In this document: positions 50,526-61,107 of the stretch, in pieces
How the letters are laid out: the number at the start of each line of letters is the position of its first letter
How positions within the stretch are numbered: position 1 is the stretch's first letter
Assembly (NCBI GenBank): GCA_900618795.1
Contig: UYJD01000017.1
Span: 638,596-702,595, forward strand
DNA length: 64,000 nt
Direction of reading: 5' to 3'
Source of the DNA: Cyanodermella asteris
Taxonomy: Eukaryota; Ascomycota; Lecanoromycetes; Ostropales; Stictidaceae
The notes under the pieces: generated by a model
What the model saw: only the letters and a program-made list of their open reading frames with translations
Database searches by the model: none
Told to the model about the DNA's origin: nothing
Translations under genes and position numbers: made by a program

Positions 50526-53500
50526 CTACTTGTGAATCTTGCAAATGAGATCACCGCCTGCAAGCGAGTCGCCCTCGCGGACGACCAATCCATCGACCTT
50601 TCCAGAGTGGGGTGCACTAACAACCAGTTCCTGTAGAAGTGTGTTAGCCTCGATCGCAGAACGTAGAGAGAGTTGAAACATACCATCTTCATGGCACTGA
50701 GAATGGCTACAGGGTCACCCTTCTTGACATCTGCGCCGTCGTGGACTCGCATTTCGACAACGACACCAGACATCGGAGCACCAATCTGGCTGCTATCCGA
50801 AGTATCCGCCTTTGGTCTGGCGGTGTTCTCGACGGCAGCCTTCCTGTCGTCGACGGTGACTTGACGCATCTCACCGTTCATCTCGAAGAAGACCTCACGG
50901 GTACCCTTCTCTTCATTGAGAGGTCCAACGGCAAGCAAGCGCAAGATCAGAACCTTGCCCTTCTCCAGCTCGACGTGGAATTCCTCGCCAACCTCAGGAG
51001 ATGACAGGAAGTATCGTGTTGGAAGCACAGACAGATCACCGTACTGCTGCACGATCTTCTGGTAGTCCTCAAAGACCTTCGGGTACATGGCGTACGAAGC
51101 GACGTCGCACTCTGAAGCGTGGCCCCACTTCTCAAGCAAGTCCTTTTTGATCTGCTCGAGATCAAGCGGCTCTAGAGTAAGACCTGGACGCTTGTCGAGC
51201 TTGCGGCGGCCACGAAGGGCGTCGCTACGGAGCGGTTCAGGGAAGCCTCCGTATGGTTGTCCCATAAGACCCTCGAAGAACTCAAGAACCGAGCCGGGGA
51301 AGTCAAGCTCCTTGGCCTTGGCCTTGACATCGTCAGCTGTCAAGCTATTGCTGACCATGAACTGGGCCAGATCACCGACGACCTTGGAGGTGGGTGTGAC
51401 CTTGACAATATCGCCAAGTAGCATATTGGCCTGCTCGTAGGCCTTCTTTGTCTGAGCCCACTGAGTACCGAGACCAAGCTGGCTTGCCTGGAAGATGAGG
51501 TTGGTGAGCTGACCGCCAGGAATTTCGTGCTCGAAGACCTCGGGATCCGGGCCAGTTAAGTGAGCTTCAAAGGGTGAGTAGAGGAGACGGAGCTGAGCCC
51601 AGTAGCTGTCGATGGCACGAATTTGGTGGACATCGAAGCTGGGATCGAGGTCGGAGCCCTCAAGGGCAGCCAGGAAAGCGCCGATTGATGGCTGCGAAGT
51701 CATGCCGGACAAGCTGTCAGTGGCAGTGTCTACAGCATCAGCGCCAGCCTTTGCCGCGGCCACGTAAGTAGCAACACCGGTACCGGCAGAGTCGTGGCAA
51801 TGCAAATGGATTGGTAGATCTGGGTACTTCTGGCGAAGGGTACCAATCAGCTTAGTGGCCGCAGCAGGCTTCATGGTGCCCGCCATGTCCTTGATACCAA
51901 GAACGTGGATACCCATCTTGACGATCTTGTCCACCAAGTTGACGTAGTATTCGAGATTGTACTTCTTCTTCGGGTTCAGCATGTCGCCGGAGTAGCAGAC
52001 GGTGCCTTCGACGACACCGCCAGCCTTCTGAACAGCCTTGATACCGACCTCGAGCTGGTCGATATCGTTCAATGCGTCAAAGATACGGAAGACGTCCACA
52101 CCGTAGCGCTTGGCCTGCAGACAAAAGTGGTAGATGGCATTGTCCGGTAGGGACTTGTATGCGACACCATTGGCGCCTCTGAGCAACATCTGGAACGGCA
52201 CGTTGGGAACAGCACGGCGCAACTTCCTCAATCTGTCCCAAGGATCCTCGTGCAAGAATCGCATGGCGACATCAAAGGTCGCACCACCCCAGCACTCAAT
52301 AGAGTAGCAGTCCTGGTACGCGTGGCGTGTAGCCTCGGCAATGTTCAGGATATCGATTGTTCGCACACGGGTAGCAAGCAAGGACTGGTGGGCGTCTCTC
52401 CAGGTCGTATCCATGATCAGGCACTTCTTTTCAGCACGGACAGCCTTGGCAAAGGCCTCTGGGCCTTCCTTGTCGAGGATGTATTTGAAGCCTCTCTTGG
52501 GTATCTGGGTAATATTGAGAGGCTTTCCGGGCGATTCTTCCAGCACTGGCATGATGATGTCGCCCTTGAACTTGGGCTCTCCGACCATACCGGCGATTGA
52601 GGCTCCGTTGACTGCAACATCTCCAAGGTATGAAAGCAATCTCTGAGCACGGTTTTGGCTGCCGACGAGCTGGAACAATTCGGGTGTGTCGTCGATGAAT
52701 GTAGTCCAACAGTTTCCTTCGATGAATGTCGGGTGCGTTAAAAGCGATGTCAAGAAAGGAATATTGGATTTGACGCCACGGATACGGAATTCGACCTAGA
52801 AATGTCAGCACAATGGTCACAAACAACGTCTGCAAGGGGTCTCAATTCTGCCCAAAATTCTGCGTTCATGGTACTTTTGCAAACACCGAATCCAGTGCTG
52901 GTGCGAACAATCTCACACGTATGACTCAGGCACTTGCGGTAATGTTGTGACAAGTAGCCAACTGTATGTTGTGCCAAGCACATATGCAAGCGTTGCTTCA
53001 GCGACCTCTAAGGATACCGCTGCAACGACTTATCCAAGTAGTAAGCCTGAAATCTGCGAGGGTAGTTGTGCAGGTACTAGCCCCGATACTACCGCAAACA
53101 TTTGGCCAAGTACTGCCGCAAGTACACGGCCAAATATGGCTGCGAGTGTTCGTCCAAGTGCTGCTGTAAGGACATGGCCAGATAATACAGCAAGTACTTG
53201 CTTGGGTATTGCTTGAATGACCCGAAGTCATACCGCCACAAGTACGCGGCCGATTAGCGCTTCGTCTACTCTGCTGCGTACTGTGGCTAGTGTCTGCACA
53301 GCTATTGCCTGCAGGCCATCCGGAAATAACGAATTTGAGGTACGACAAATAAAGATTGGAGGACTTACCAAAGCACGGAGCATCTTGCGGCGAACGATCT
53401 CGTATGTCGAACCGCTGCAGGTACATTTGACCAACATGGAGTCGTAGAAGGGGGTGATGATCGCACCGGCAAAACCGTTACCACCATCAAGACGAACGCC

Positions 53501-54979
53501 GTTTCCACCAGCCGAGCGATACACCTCAATCTTGCCGGTATCAGGAGCGAAACCGTTTGCGGGGTCTTCGGTAGTGATTCTGCATTGAATGGCAAACCCG
53601 CGAATGGAAATGCGGTCCTGCGTTAATCCGAGTTCATGCAGCGATGCGCCAGCGGCGATCTGGATCTGTGCGGCCACGATATCGATACCGGTAATTTGCT
53701 CAGTGACCGTATGTTCGACCTGTTAGGTTGTTAGCTATATCGGCCGTACAGATGCAGTATTGACATGCTTACCTGGATGCGAGGATTGATCTCGATGAAA
53801 TAGTATCTATTCTCCTGGTCGACGAGGAATTCGGCAGTACCTGCGCAGGAATAGTTGACTGCGGATAAATCAGAATGATGCTTGTTTGTCGTAAGGCGCG
53901 AGAAACAAACCTGATTTAGCCAATTTCACAGCGTCGGTCAAGATGGCGTTCCGAACGTCTTCTGGCAACTCCTTCGCTGGACCCATTTCCACAACTTTTT
54001 GATGGCGTCTTTGGACAGAGCAATCGCGTTCATAGAGATGAACAACATTACCCTTTGAGTCTCCAAGTATCTGCACTTCGATGTGTTTGGGCTTGTGGAG
54101 GAAGCGCTCGATGAAGACGGTGCCGTTGCCGAACGCGCTCTTTGCCTCAGATGTCGCACGCTCAAAGTTGTCCTTGAGATCTTCCTATACGGCTGTCAGC
54201 CTGTGTTTGCTGTGAATTCGCTAGGTATATCCTTACCTCTTTCCAGACGACTCTCATACCACGTCCTCCACCTCCGAAGGCGGCCTTGATGATGATGGGG
54301 AAGCCGTATTCGTCGGTGAAAGTCTTTGCATCCTCAAACTTCGCAACGGGATCCGGAGTACCGGGAACAACCGGCACATTGACTTTGATAGCCAATCTGC
54401 GCGCCGAGACCTTGTCACCAAGGTCGTCAATGATCTGGGGGTCGGGGCCAATCCAGATGATTCCAGCTTTTTGGACTTTTCGCGCAAATTCGGCATTCTC
54501 TGAGAGGAAACCATATCCAGGATGGATCATATTGACTCCATGCTCGACAGCAATTTTGATAATTGCATCCTGCGCCAAGTAAGCGCCGACTGGTGTAAAT
54601 TCGCCGGTTTTGCCAATCTGGTACGCCTCATCCGCCTCTGGATGCAACCATCAGCCACCTTTTGTATGCCGTTGCACAATTGCAGTACTTACTCTGTCGG
54701 TGCATAGAGAATCTGTCTTCCGCGCTGTATACGGCCACTTGGGAAGTGTCAGTACAGTCTCGTATATAGGGGAGAATATTGTGACAAACCAGTGTGAAGC
54801 GAGAGCTCGTGTGCCGTCCTGAAGATACGGATGGGAATTTCTCCCCTGTTGGCCACTAACAACTTGCTCTCCTTCATGATGGTGCTGTTCGCACGGATGC
54901 GGCGGTTGACGCTATGCCGGTTCTTCTCATGGCCTTCATCGAAGACCTCGGCGTACTGGTCATGCTGGCGGTTCGACAT
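50526..54979 (-). CDS. PYC: Pyruvate carboxylase
   Basis: Biotin enzyme carboxylating pyruvate to oxaloacetate (anaplerosis; cytosolic in most fungi). Eight exons, minus strand: 54790-54979, 54693-54737, 54237-54637, 53911-54184, 53773-53858, 53369-53719, 50684-52795, 50526-50630; 1187 aa, the family's normal length. Biotin carboxylase: [58 protein letters not shown] then [15 protein letters not shown]. Carboxyltransferase: [54 protein letters not shown]. Biotin site AMKM at 1150-1153 (Lys1152), with the last intron immediately after it. Six introns are 52-55 bp, but the sixth (52796-53368) is 573 bp and carries a 12-bp repeat field. No mitochondrial presequence is evident. Confidence 0.96.
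52951..53250. repeat. Degenerate 12-bp tandem repeat, locus C, inside PYC intron 6
   Basis: Imperfect 12-bp units such as AAGTAGCCAACT, AAGTACTGCCGC, AAGTACACGGCC and AAGTACTTGCTT, clearest from 53104 to 53217. Same unit as locus A in the same orientation. It makes up over half of an intron ten times longer than its neighbours. The period of 12 keeps a long spurious Thr/Ala/Ser-rich frame open on the plus strand. Confidence 0.7.
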
Positions 54980-57191
54980 GGTGGGCAATCGGCCTGGGGG
55001 AGAGGGCACGAGAGGTGAGTGAACTGGAAGAGGCCGGCAGGCGGGGTGCCGGACTATATGAGACCGGGTCGCACCGAGTCTGCGGGACGGACGGATCGCA
55101 GCGTCTGGTGTCTTGGGAGGTCAGGAAAGAGGAGGCGAGCGGTGTAGAGGCACTGAGCGGAGCGTGGTGTTTATGAGGGTTTATTGATTTCAATACGGAC
55201 CGGCGCAAGCGATCATCGGCCGGTGGGCAACGTCCGCATCCTGGCAGACACTGGGCGCATGCTACAACGGCGATTTGACCAGACTACGACGGGGCACTCG
55301 AGTCAATTAGGCCTATAGTTCGAACTGCCAAGGTAGTCCTTGTCTCAGCGCGCTGACGCTTGCGTTGCGAACTAAAATGCACAGGGCTCTGCACCGGACT
55401 CTGCTAACCACCAGAGCTCTGGAGCTCTGACGACAAACTGAAAGCACGCGGGCGGGGAGCTGAGGGGAATGACGCTGCTTCTCTCCCTCTGAGCTCCTTC
55501 AAAGCTCCGAATTCTCCCTCTGCCAACGGCGATTGGCTCCGATTAGCTTCTGTCGCTGCTTACTGTCCACCTCTGATTATCGCAAACCTTCTCCGTGTCT
55601 CCACGACAATCGTCACAAGCGTGGGCAGTTCCACGTTCCTGTCGAGCTTAAGGCCTGTGATTGCACATGCCTCCACGCTGCTACTAGCACTATGCAGGGT
55701 TGGCCGTGCATGGGACTCTTTCGTGGCTCATGTATCAGACAGCCGATCATGGTGCCATGGCTGACCTCTGTAGGCTGTCCACTTCCAGAGGTACGAGGCT
55801 ATGTACTTCTCTGCAATCATACTTTGTCGTGCAGCGGTATCTCTCAACCAGAATGGTAGAAGGCGTGGGCGCAGAGATAAGGGCGGGGCCAAAGCAACCG
55901 TTCTCACCTTTGAACGAATCAGGCCGCCAGTACTACAAAGCCATCGATCGATACAGGCGGGGCGCACGATGGTCGTGACAATCATCTTTCCGTGCCATAG
56001 CATTACTTGCAGCCAGCTAGCGCAACCACGTCCGCCTTTGCTTTGCACAAGGCGATTCAAGGCCTGGTCCGACGGGAAACAGCCCTCGACCTCCTCGGTC
56101 GCCGACGGTCATCACTGAATCCCTTTCATCCGATCAGATTCAATCTTTTGACTACAACTTAGCTCCCGCCCACTCTCGCTCCCGCGCTTCAGATAACATA
56201 CTCAACGAAGGATGTTCAGATTCCAACTTGGTGCTCGACGACCTCTCGCCAAGTCTGCGGCCAAGTACCTTGGCGACACCATGCTGAGCTCTTCACGAAC
56301 ATTCACCGTTGCAGCCCATGGCGTGGAGCAAGATGGCGACCACACCAGCATCAATTCAGGCGTATAGCCTTGCAGCATTCGCCTTGGTTATTACCCTTGG
56401 CATATAGCAGATAGGTATGTCTTGCCTCAAAGTAGATTACGGTCGGATCCACCACCTGAATATCCCTCGCCTCGTTAATCCTGCTGCTCTGGGCTATCAT
56501 GGAATGCAGACTTCACACAGAGTGTGATCTAGGCTTGCAGTTACGTCGCAACCTTCACAGGCATGCACCTCGCGGTCTTGGCCCAAACAATGACACCTTG
56601 CGCCATGTTGTGGTAGCTCACCTCACCGAGCTCGTGGCATTATGTTACCACAAATATTGGCTTTCCTGCATCGGTTCCCTGCCTGCGGAGCCATAGCCTA
56701 GCTGTATCCACGGCACGTGGTCCAGAGTGTGCTGCATACAACTCCCATTCAGAGCTAGCTGAATGTGTGCAGACCAGGACATTCATTCTCTCGTGCTACC
56801 GATCCAGGTCCAGCGCGTGCATGGTTCTCTGGAGGTTCACCGACTTCTCGCTTTACGCGGCCTTGCTGTCAGCAGTAACAACAACACATCTGATCTGCAT
56901 CGAGCGAAAATTCCCATGCAACACCTCAACATGGGAAAATAAACGACCAGGATGCAAGATCAAACTCAAATCAAGCATTATCGGCGCTTGCGCAAAGAAG
57001 CTTAATTTGGCCTGGCCCGGCGGTCCTCACACGCAATCGGGCAACGCCCGTATCCCAAGTTCCCAGCCCGTCCGACCATCGCCTACTGAGCCGTATCGTG
57101 CATAGCTGTTTACGGATCAAAGCTATGGTGAGTACCGAAGCAAGCGTTTGTACAACTAGGTGTGGATCTTCTATGGTACGTAAATCGAAGG
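54980..57191. other. Long intergenic stretch 5' of PYC
   Basis: About 2.2 kb. The first 300 bp should be the PYC promoter and leader. A CT-rich block with repeated GAGCTC motifs lies at 55410-55510. From 55530 to 56120 overlapping frames carry no motif. A short frame at 56212 is listed separately. No transposon or tRNA seen. Confidence 0.4.
56212..56367 (+). CDS. Possible small mitochondrial-type protein
   Basis: 51-codon frame after a CT-rich leader (CACTCTCGCTCCCGCGCTTC) with a start context AAGGATG. The N-terminus (MFRFQLGARRPLAKSAAKYL) is Arg/Lys-rich without acidic residues, as in mitochondrial presequences. In another frame, 56332-56409 encodes a hydrophobic end (AYSLAAFALVITLGI). A spliced small membrane protein could combine such parts, but I find no convincing intron. 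Low confidence. Confidence 0.25.
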   Translation: MFRFQLGARRPLAKSAAKYLGDTMLSSSRTFTVAAHGVEQDGDHTSINSGV

Positions 57192-57325
57192 ACACTTATC
57201 TAAACACTTAGCTGAGCACTGGACCGGATGCATAGCACGGGACTTGGCTGGGCATTTAGCTAGGTACTTAGTTGGATACTTGGGTAGGCACTTGGCTGGG
57301 TACTTGGCTGGTCACCTGCCTGAGC
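57192..57325. repeat. Degenerate 12-bp tandem repeat, locus D
   Basis: About eleven imperfect units: ACTTGGCTGGGC, ATTTAGCTAGGT, ACTTAGTTGGAT, ACTTGGGTAGGC and ACTTGGCTGGGT in succession at 57242-57301. It is the best preserved of the four loci and gives the consensus ACTTRGCTRGRT; locus A is its reverse complement. Confidence 0.85.
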
Positions 57326-57941
57326 AACGAGCTGGGCCAGCCGGGTAAGGCACAGCTACTTCCGCCCGCCCTGCGCTGCACTTTGGCATTTCGAGCTCTT
57401 TCTGAAGGACCGGTCCAGGCGTGACGGGCAGACATGTTCGATATGCAAGCAAGTGAAGTCAACGGTTGTTATCTCCTTTGCTTTCAGCATCAGCAGCTTC
57501 GTCGATTCCGCTCACTAAGATCGCTTTCGATGATCTCGAAAGTGACGGCAGTGCGATACTGAATCGTTCGCTTAATCCATTATCGGTGGATGTGAAATGC
57601 CAGGCGGACACCATTCTTTGAGCATGAGTCTTTGTGTTTTCAGCTGGGCTATGATTTCTTTGACCGAAACATAGTCCCTATTGCGCCACATGTCCGTTGC
57701 CATTGCTTGCAGTTCGATCCCTTTGTCGCATTGATCTCGCCCCAGAACACGAAAACAAAAAGTCGGCTCCCGCCATATCTCCTGCAACTGAACCTTCATT
57801 CGAGTTGCAAACACGATACCTGGTGTGTCTACCCGTAAGTCAAGCTATTTCATCTCATTTGTACACACTTCATCGCGCAGGACGCTGTAAATCATCAACT
57901 TCTTCTGTATTTAGCATCACATCCTGTATATACCGAACGTC
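57326..57941. other. Intergenic, promoter side of the gene at 57942
   Basis: About 615 bp. The final 60 bases (TCATCAACTTCTTCTG..., then CCGAACGTC before ATG) look like a leader. A GCATCACATCCTGTATATACCG string at about 57914-57935 contains a TATA-like core close to the ATG. No gene seen. Confidence 0.4.
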
Positions 57942-59078
57942 ATGCCCAAGAAAGCACAGCCCGTGGAGGCGTATGAGGTAAGATTCGAAAGACACAGGAA
58001 AGCTACTGAAAGATGGACCGACAACATTCGCCGGCCGAGTTGGACGCCAGACTCACGGCAGGCAAAGGATCTTCCTTCCAAGGAGACTGTCGAGGGCATA
58101 CCCACCAAGGTCAAGAACATGGACGCTTTCGAGGCTCGAGGAGGGAAGTGGATGTCATTTAATGCTCCCGTCCGGTCTTCACGGCAACCTCGGTCCAGAG
58201 CCGCCAAAACGAAGGCTATCGCGAACATCAAGTCACGCCCCAAGACTCGACGTGTGGCGATCACCGTGAACAACCTCGCAGGCTGCAGTTTCATCATTGC
58301 CTTCTCCGAAAAGGGCATGCGAGCAGTCCACGTCTGGGAAGACAATCTTTGCCCTTGTTCTGACTATGGTGAAAATCTGACGTGCCTCCGATCCGGCAAT
58401 ACACTTAGTCGCGCGCATGGACGCGAGGCAATCGAAAACTTTTGCGAAAAAGACATACGAATGCTGTTTGCGGAACACAAGGACCAACTAGACGGCGGCC
58501 GAGTCGTGGTTGTGATTCCGACTCATGCCAACATGATAGAGGAGGATGGCAAGAGCATCCCGGAGCCGAAAGGATACCGGTACGATATGAGATGGGGGCC
58601 CGAGGCCGGAAAAGGCGACTGTCCGCGCTTTTGGGGGGATCCGAATTGGGGGCTTGCGACTCACAGCATCAATTACATCGAAGGTATGCCCGAGCTGATC
58701 AAGTGGAGCGCAGCCCATGGTACCGGGCTCAAGCGGGGCTTGAACGACTCGGACGCGGACTACTCCCTTCGCAGCGGCAAGAGGAGACGAACAGAGGTAA
58801 GGTCGCAGGACTTGAATTTCTTCGAGGCCACGTATCTACCCTGGAACATCGCTGACGTCCTGAAAGTAGACGACGATCCCCGCCCACCTCCATTTCACAA
58901 GAGAGGTACGGTCGTGGCGCTGTATGAGCCTGAGTACCTGATCAAGAAGGGCAAGAAAAAGGGAGAGACGTGTCAGCGCGTGCAGGTCTGGGTCGAGGGA
59001 AGAGCGGTGTTCAATAGGTGGGGACAAAGAGAAGAAGAGGAGTTTCGATGGGGGTATAGGAAGCGCGGTCCCCAGTGA
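57942..59078 (+). CDS. Hypothetical fungal protein (GCSFIIAFS...VHVWE type)
   Basis: 378-aa intronless protein without signal peptide. The N-terminal 110 residues are basic and polar (PKKAQP; RSSRQPRSRAAKTKA). The core starts at about residue 105 with RVAITVNNLAGCSFIIAFSE then KGMRAVHVWEDNL, a pattern (small residue-Cys, beta strand, then H-x-W-E) that I recall from many uncharacterised ascomycete proteins. Conserved-looking acidic and aromatic blocks follow (ENFCEKDIRMLFAEHKDQL; GGRVVVVIPTHANM), suggesting alternating strands and helices. An insert with KRRRTE could be a nuclear signal. The C-terminus is rich in charged residues (REEEEFRWGYRKRG). Function unknown. Confidence 0.65.
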   Translation: MPKKAQPVEAYEVRFERHRKATERWTDNIRRPSWTPDSRQAKDLPSKETVEGIPTKVKNMDAFEARGGKWMSFNAPVRSSRQPRSRAAKTKAIANIKSRPKTRRVAITVNNLAGCSFIIAFSEKGMRAVHVWEDNLCPCSDYGENLTCLRSGNTLSRAHGREAIENFCEKDIRMLFAEHKDQLDGGRVVVVIPTHANMIEEDGKSIPEPKGYRYDMRWGPEAGKGDCPRFWGDPNWGLATHSINYIEGMPELIKWSAAHGTGLKRGLNDSDADYSLRSGKRRRTEVRSQDLNFFEATYLPWNIADVLKVDDDPRPPPFHKRGTVVALYEPEYLIKKGKKKGETCQRVQVWVEGRAVFNRWGQREEEEFRWGYRKRGPQ

Positions 59079-59910
59079 ACCAATTCTGAAGCAACGCGCC
59101 TCGTGGCGAGCGCCTGTATTGTATAGTTCTACAACAGTATTTGTTCATCTCGACCGATGTCTGCGCTGAATGTCAGTCTCATCTCCGTGTGTATGATGTG
59201 ACTTTGTTGCACAGGCTGGAGATATCGAAACCGGAGCCACTCCCTTGGCATCGCTAGGTCTTGACCAAGGACCGGGCCAGCAGCGGGTCAAAACGACACA
59301 GATTCGTCAGCATGATACCAAAAATCAAGATATCAAGCCTCAACCTGCCCGCAACCGACGTCTAGACCATTGTCTGTCCCACAACGTCGGCGATGCCCGC
59401 TCCAAAGTCCATGAGGTCATCACTCAGGAACGGCCCGTCGATCCTCAACTCACGGTTCGAAGCGTCATCTCGGACCAACCACGAGCATTCGAACGTCCCG
59501 GGCTCTCGTTCCTTACTCTAATTGCACCCAATCGGCAACGTTGATCGGCGAAGTTAAGGTATGCCCCCAAGTTTGAGATCATGGCCCCCGATGCTGAGGG
59601 CCGTGGCATTTGCTTTGTGAGGGTCATCGGAGTTGGCTAGATTGGCCATTCGGCTGGGGTAATGCTTGATTGAGATGTACTGGTTTGCGGGCAACTGCCG
59701 ATGTCTCTGACGAACATGGCGGTCAGTGCTGGTCTGGAGATGGTGGGGAAGAGTCGTTTGGGGCTCAGTCCAGACTGATTGTCAATGGTATATAGCTCCT
59801 GGCCTACTTAGCATTCATCTTTGATTCTCAACCAACTCCACCGACAAGAAACCTCCCCCAGGTGACAACGTTCCCACTCAATCAGTATCACAAGTCACAA
59901 ATCATTCAAA
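59079..59910. other. Intergenic, promoter of the small protein at 59911
   Basis: About 830 bp. The 99-codon frame at 59245-59544 is Arg/Gln-rich and motif-free. The last 130 bp hold a TATA box and a CCAAC/ACC-rich leader typical of strongly expressed fungal genes. Confidence 0.45.
59789..59795 (+). promoter_or_regulatory. TATA box
   Basis: TATATAG, 116 bp upstream of the ATG at 59911 and followed by a CA/CT-rich leader. Confidence 0.5.
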
Positions 59911-60135
59911 ATGCCTGCCAACGAGACCACCAGCCCTGTCTCCTCCAACTCCACCGCTTCGGCTCGCCGACGTTCCTCCACCGAAAAGCAGTACAACGCA
60001 CTCAACAACATGAAGCGCTCCGCAGATCACGTCAACGCTCGTCGCGAGTCATTGCACGAGCAGTACTCCGACCGCGGCTTCCTGTCCAGGGCCTGGGACA
60101 AGTTTGCCAGGGGTGTCAATGGCAACACCTCTTGA
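59911..60135 (+). CDS. Small conserved fungal protein, unknown function
   Basis: 74 aa, intronless, highly polar. The first 20 residues are Ser/Thr-rich; the rest follows the pattern ARRRSSTEKQYNALNNMKRS, ARRESLHEQY and GFLSRAWDKFARGVNG, i.e. two RRxS motifs and a C-terminal amphipathic W..F..G helix. Short proteins with these features are common in filamentous ascomycetes and are often abundant in conidia or under stress (recollection, not proven here). The two RRxS sites could be kinase A targets (inference). The strong leader and TATA box suggest high expression. Start codon in AAAATGCC context. Confidence 0.65.
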   Translation: MPANETTSPVSSNSTASARRRSSTEKQYNALNNMKRSADHVNARRESLHEQYSDRGFLSRAWDKFARGVNGNTS

Positions 60136-60810
60136 GCATTCGTTGAGAGATCCACGGAACGTTGAAACGAGACACGAGTGTAAGATACAAAAGGAAAGCA
60201 TCAATGGGTCGAGTTGGGCAGGATCTGTTATTTAAATGGCAGGGCGTTGATTGTATTTTGGCCGAGTCATATGCGAGGATCGCAGTCGGCGTTTTCTGGA
60301 ACTCATAGCGCAAATTTCACAAAATCCGGATCGAATTGAAACGAAAATTTTTCCATCCGTGTCATGTGAGCCGGCTGGTTCATCGTTTGAACGAGCATCG
60401 GTGATTCTTGAATTCGTGGTGCTTCCACTTCCGTGTCCGCGGAACAATCATAGAGCAACAATGGTCGCCTCGTGCTGTTGAGCATTGCAATGCCCGGATA
60501 CAGTTGGTCATGCAGTCACGTTCTGTAGCATCGAGATTTCCAGGCGTCATGAACGAGGTTTACCCAGCTCATGGAGTCCCCGGTCGTGACTGGAACGAAG
60601 ATGACTTGACAATTATTCGAATGCCAGTACAGTGGCACTACCAAGGCAAGATGCTTGCTTCAAAACAACTTTGAGCATAATCTAGGCACTTAAATGAACG
60701 CAAACCTGAACACTGAGCACATGTTTTTATCGGACTAGAAACTTGCTCTGCATAAAAGTGGTTGGCAAAATATTTTCTGAAAATCAAAAATAGAAAAACG
60801 AACTAAGAAA
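60136..60810. other. Intergenic
   Basis: About 675 bp; AT-rich near its right end (about 60670-60815). No supported gene. Confidence 0.4.
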
Positions 60811-61107
60811 TTAAGTCCCCTCTCCGGGCACAGAACTGCTGAACATACGCTTCAAGTCATGCAAATCCCTCACCCGGTCTATATCGTTGACGTGAAGAGC
60901 CTCAGTTAAATCAACCACACCTCTTCCAAAGTATACATGGGGAACCGGCGTTGCGTTGCGGTTCGTCTTCACGTAGCCGGCTCCTTCGCATGGACGTGGG
61001 CAGACACCAGCTGTGATTTCTTTCCTGCCGCCCTGTCCGAGCGCATAAACTACGGACGCGTAGCTAATGCCATAAAGGATCAAAACTTTGAGACGTACCT
61101 TCGCCAT
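60811..61107 (-). CDS. Possible small protein or exon
   Basis: Open frame of 98 codons starting MAKVRLKV. The first three codons are followed by GTACGT, and a CAG lies at about 61043, so an alternative reading is a 9-nt first exon spliced to a second exon from about 61042 that encodes a soluble protein (GGRKEITAGVCPRPC...VPHVYFGRGVVDLTEAL). The composition of the second part looks coding, but I do not recognise it. Both readings use the same stop. Confidence 0.3.
   Translation of the reverse strand: MAKVRLKVLILYGISYASVVYALGQGGRKEITAGVCPRPCEGAGYVKTNRNATPVPHVYFGRGVVDLTEALHVNDIDRVRDLHDLKRMFSSSVPGEGT

Noticed and set aside
52947-53216. Plus-strand open frame rich in Ser/Thr/Ala with four-residue periodicity
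   Set aside because: The periodicity is a by-product of the 12-bp repeat inside the PYC intron; no start context or domain.
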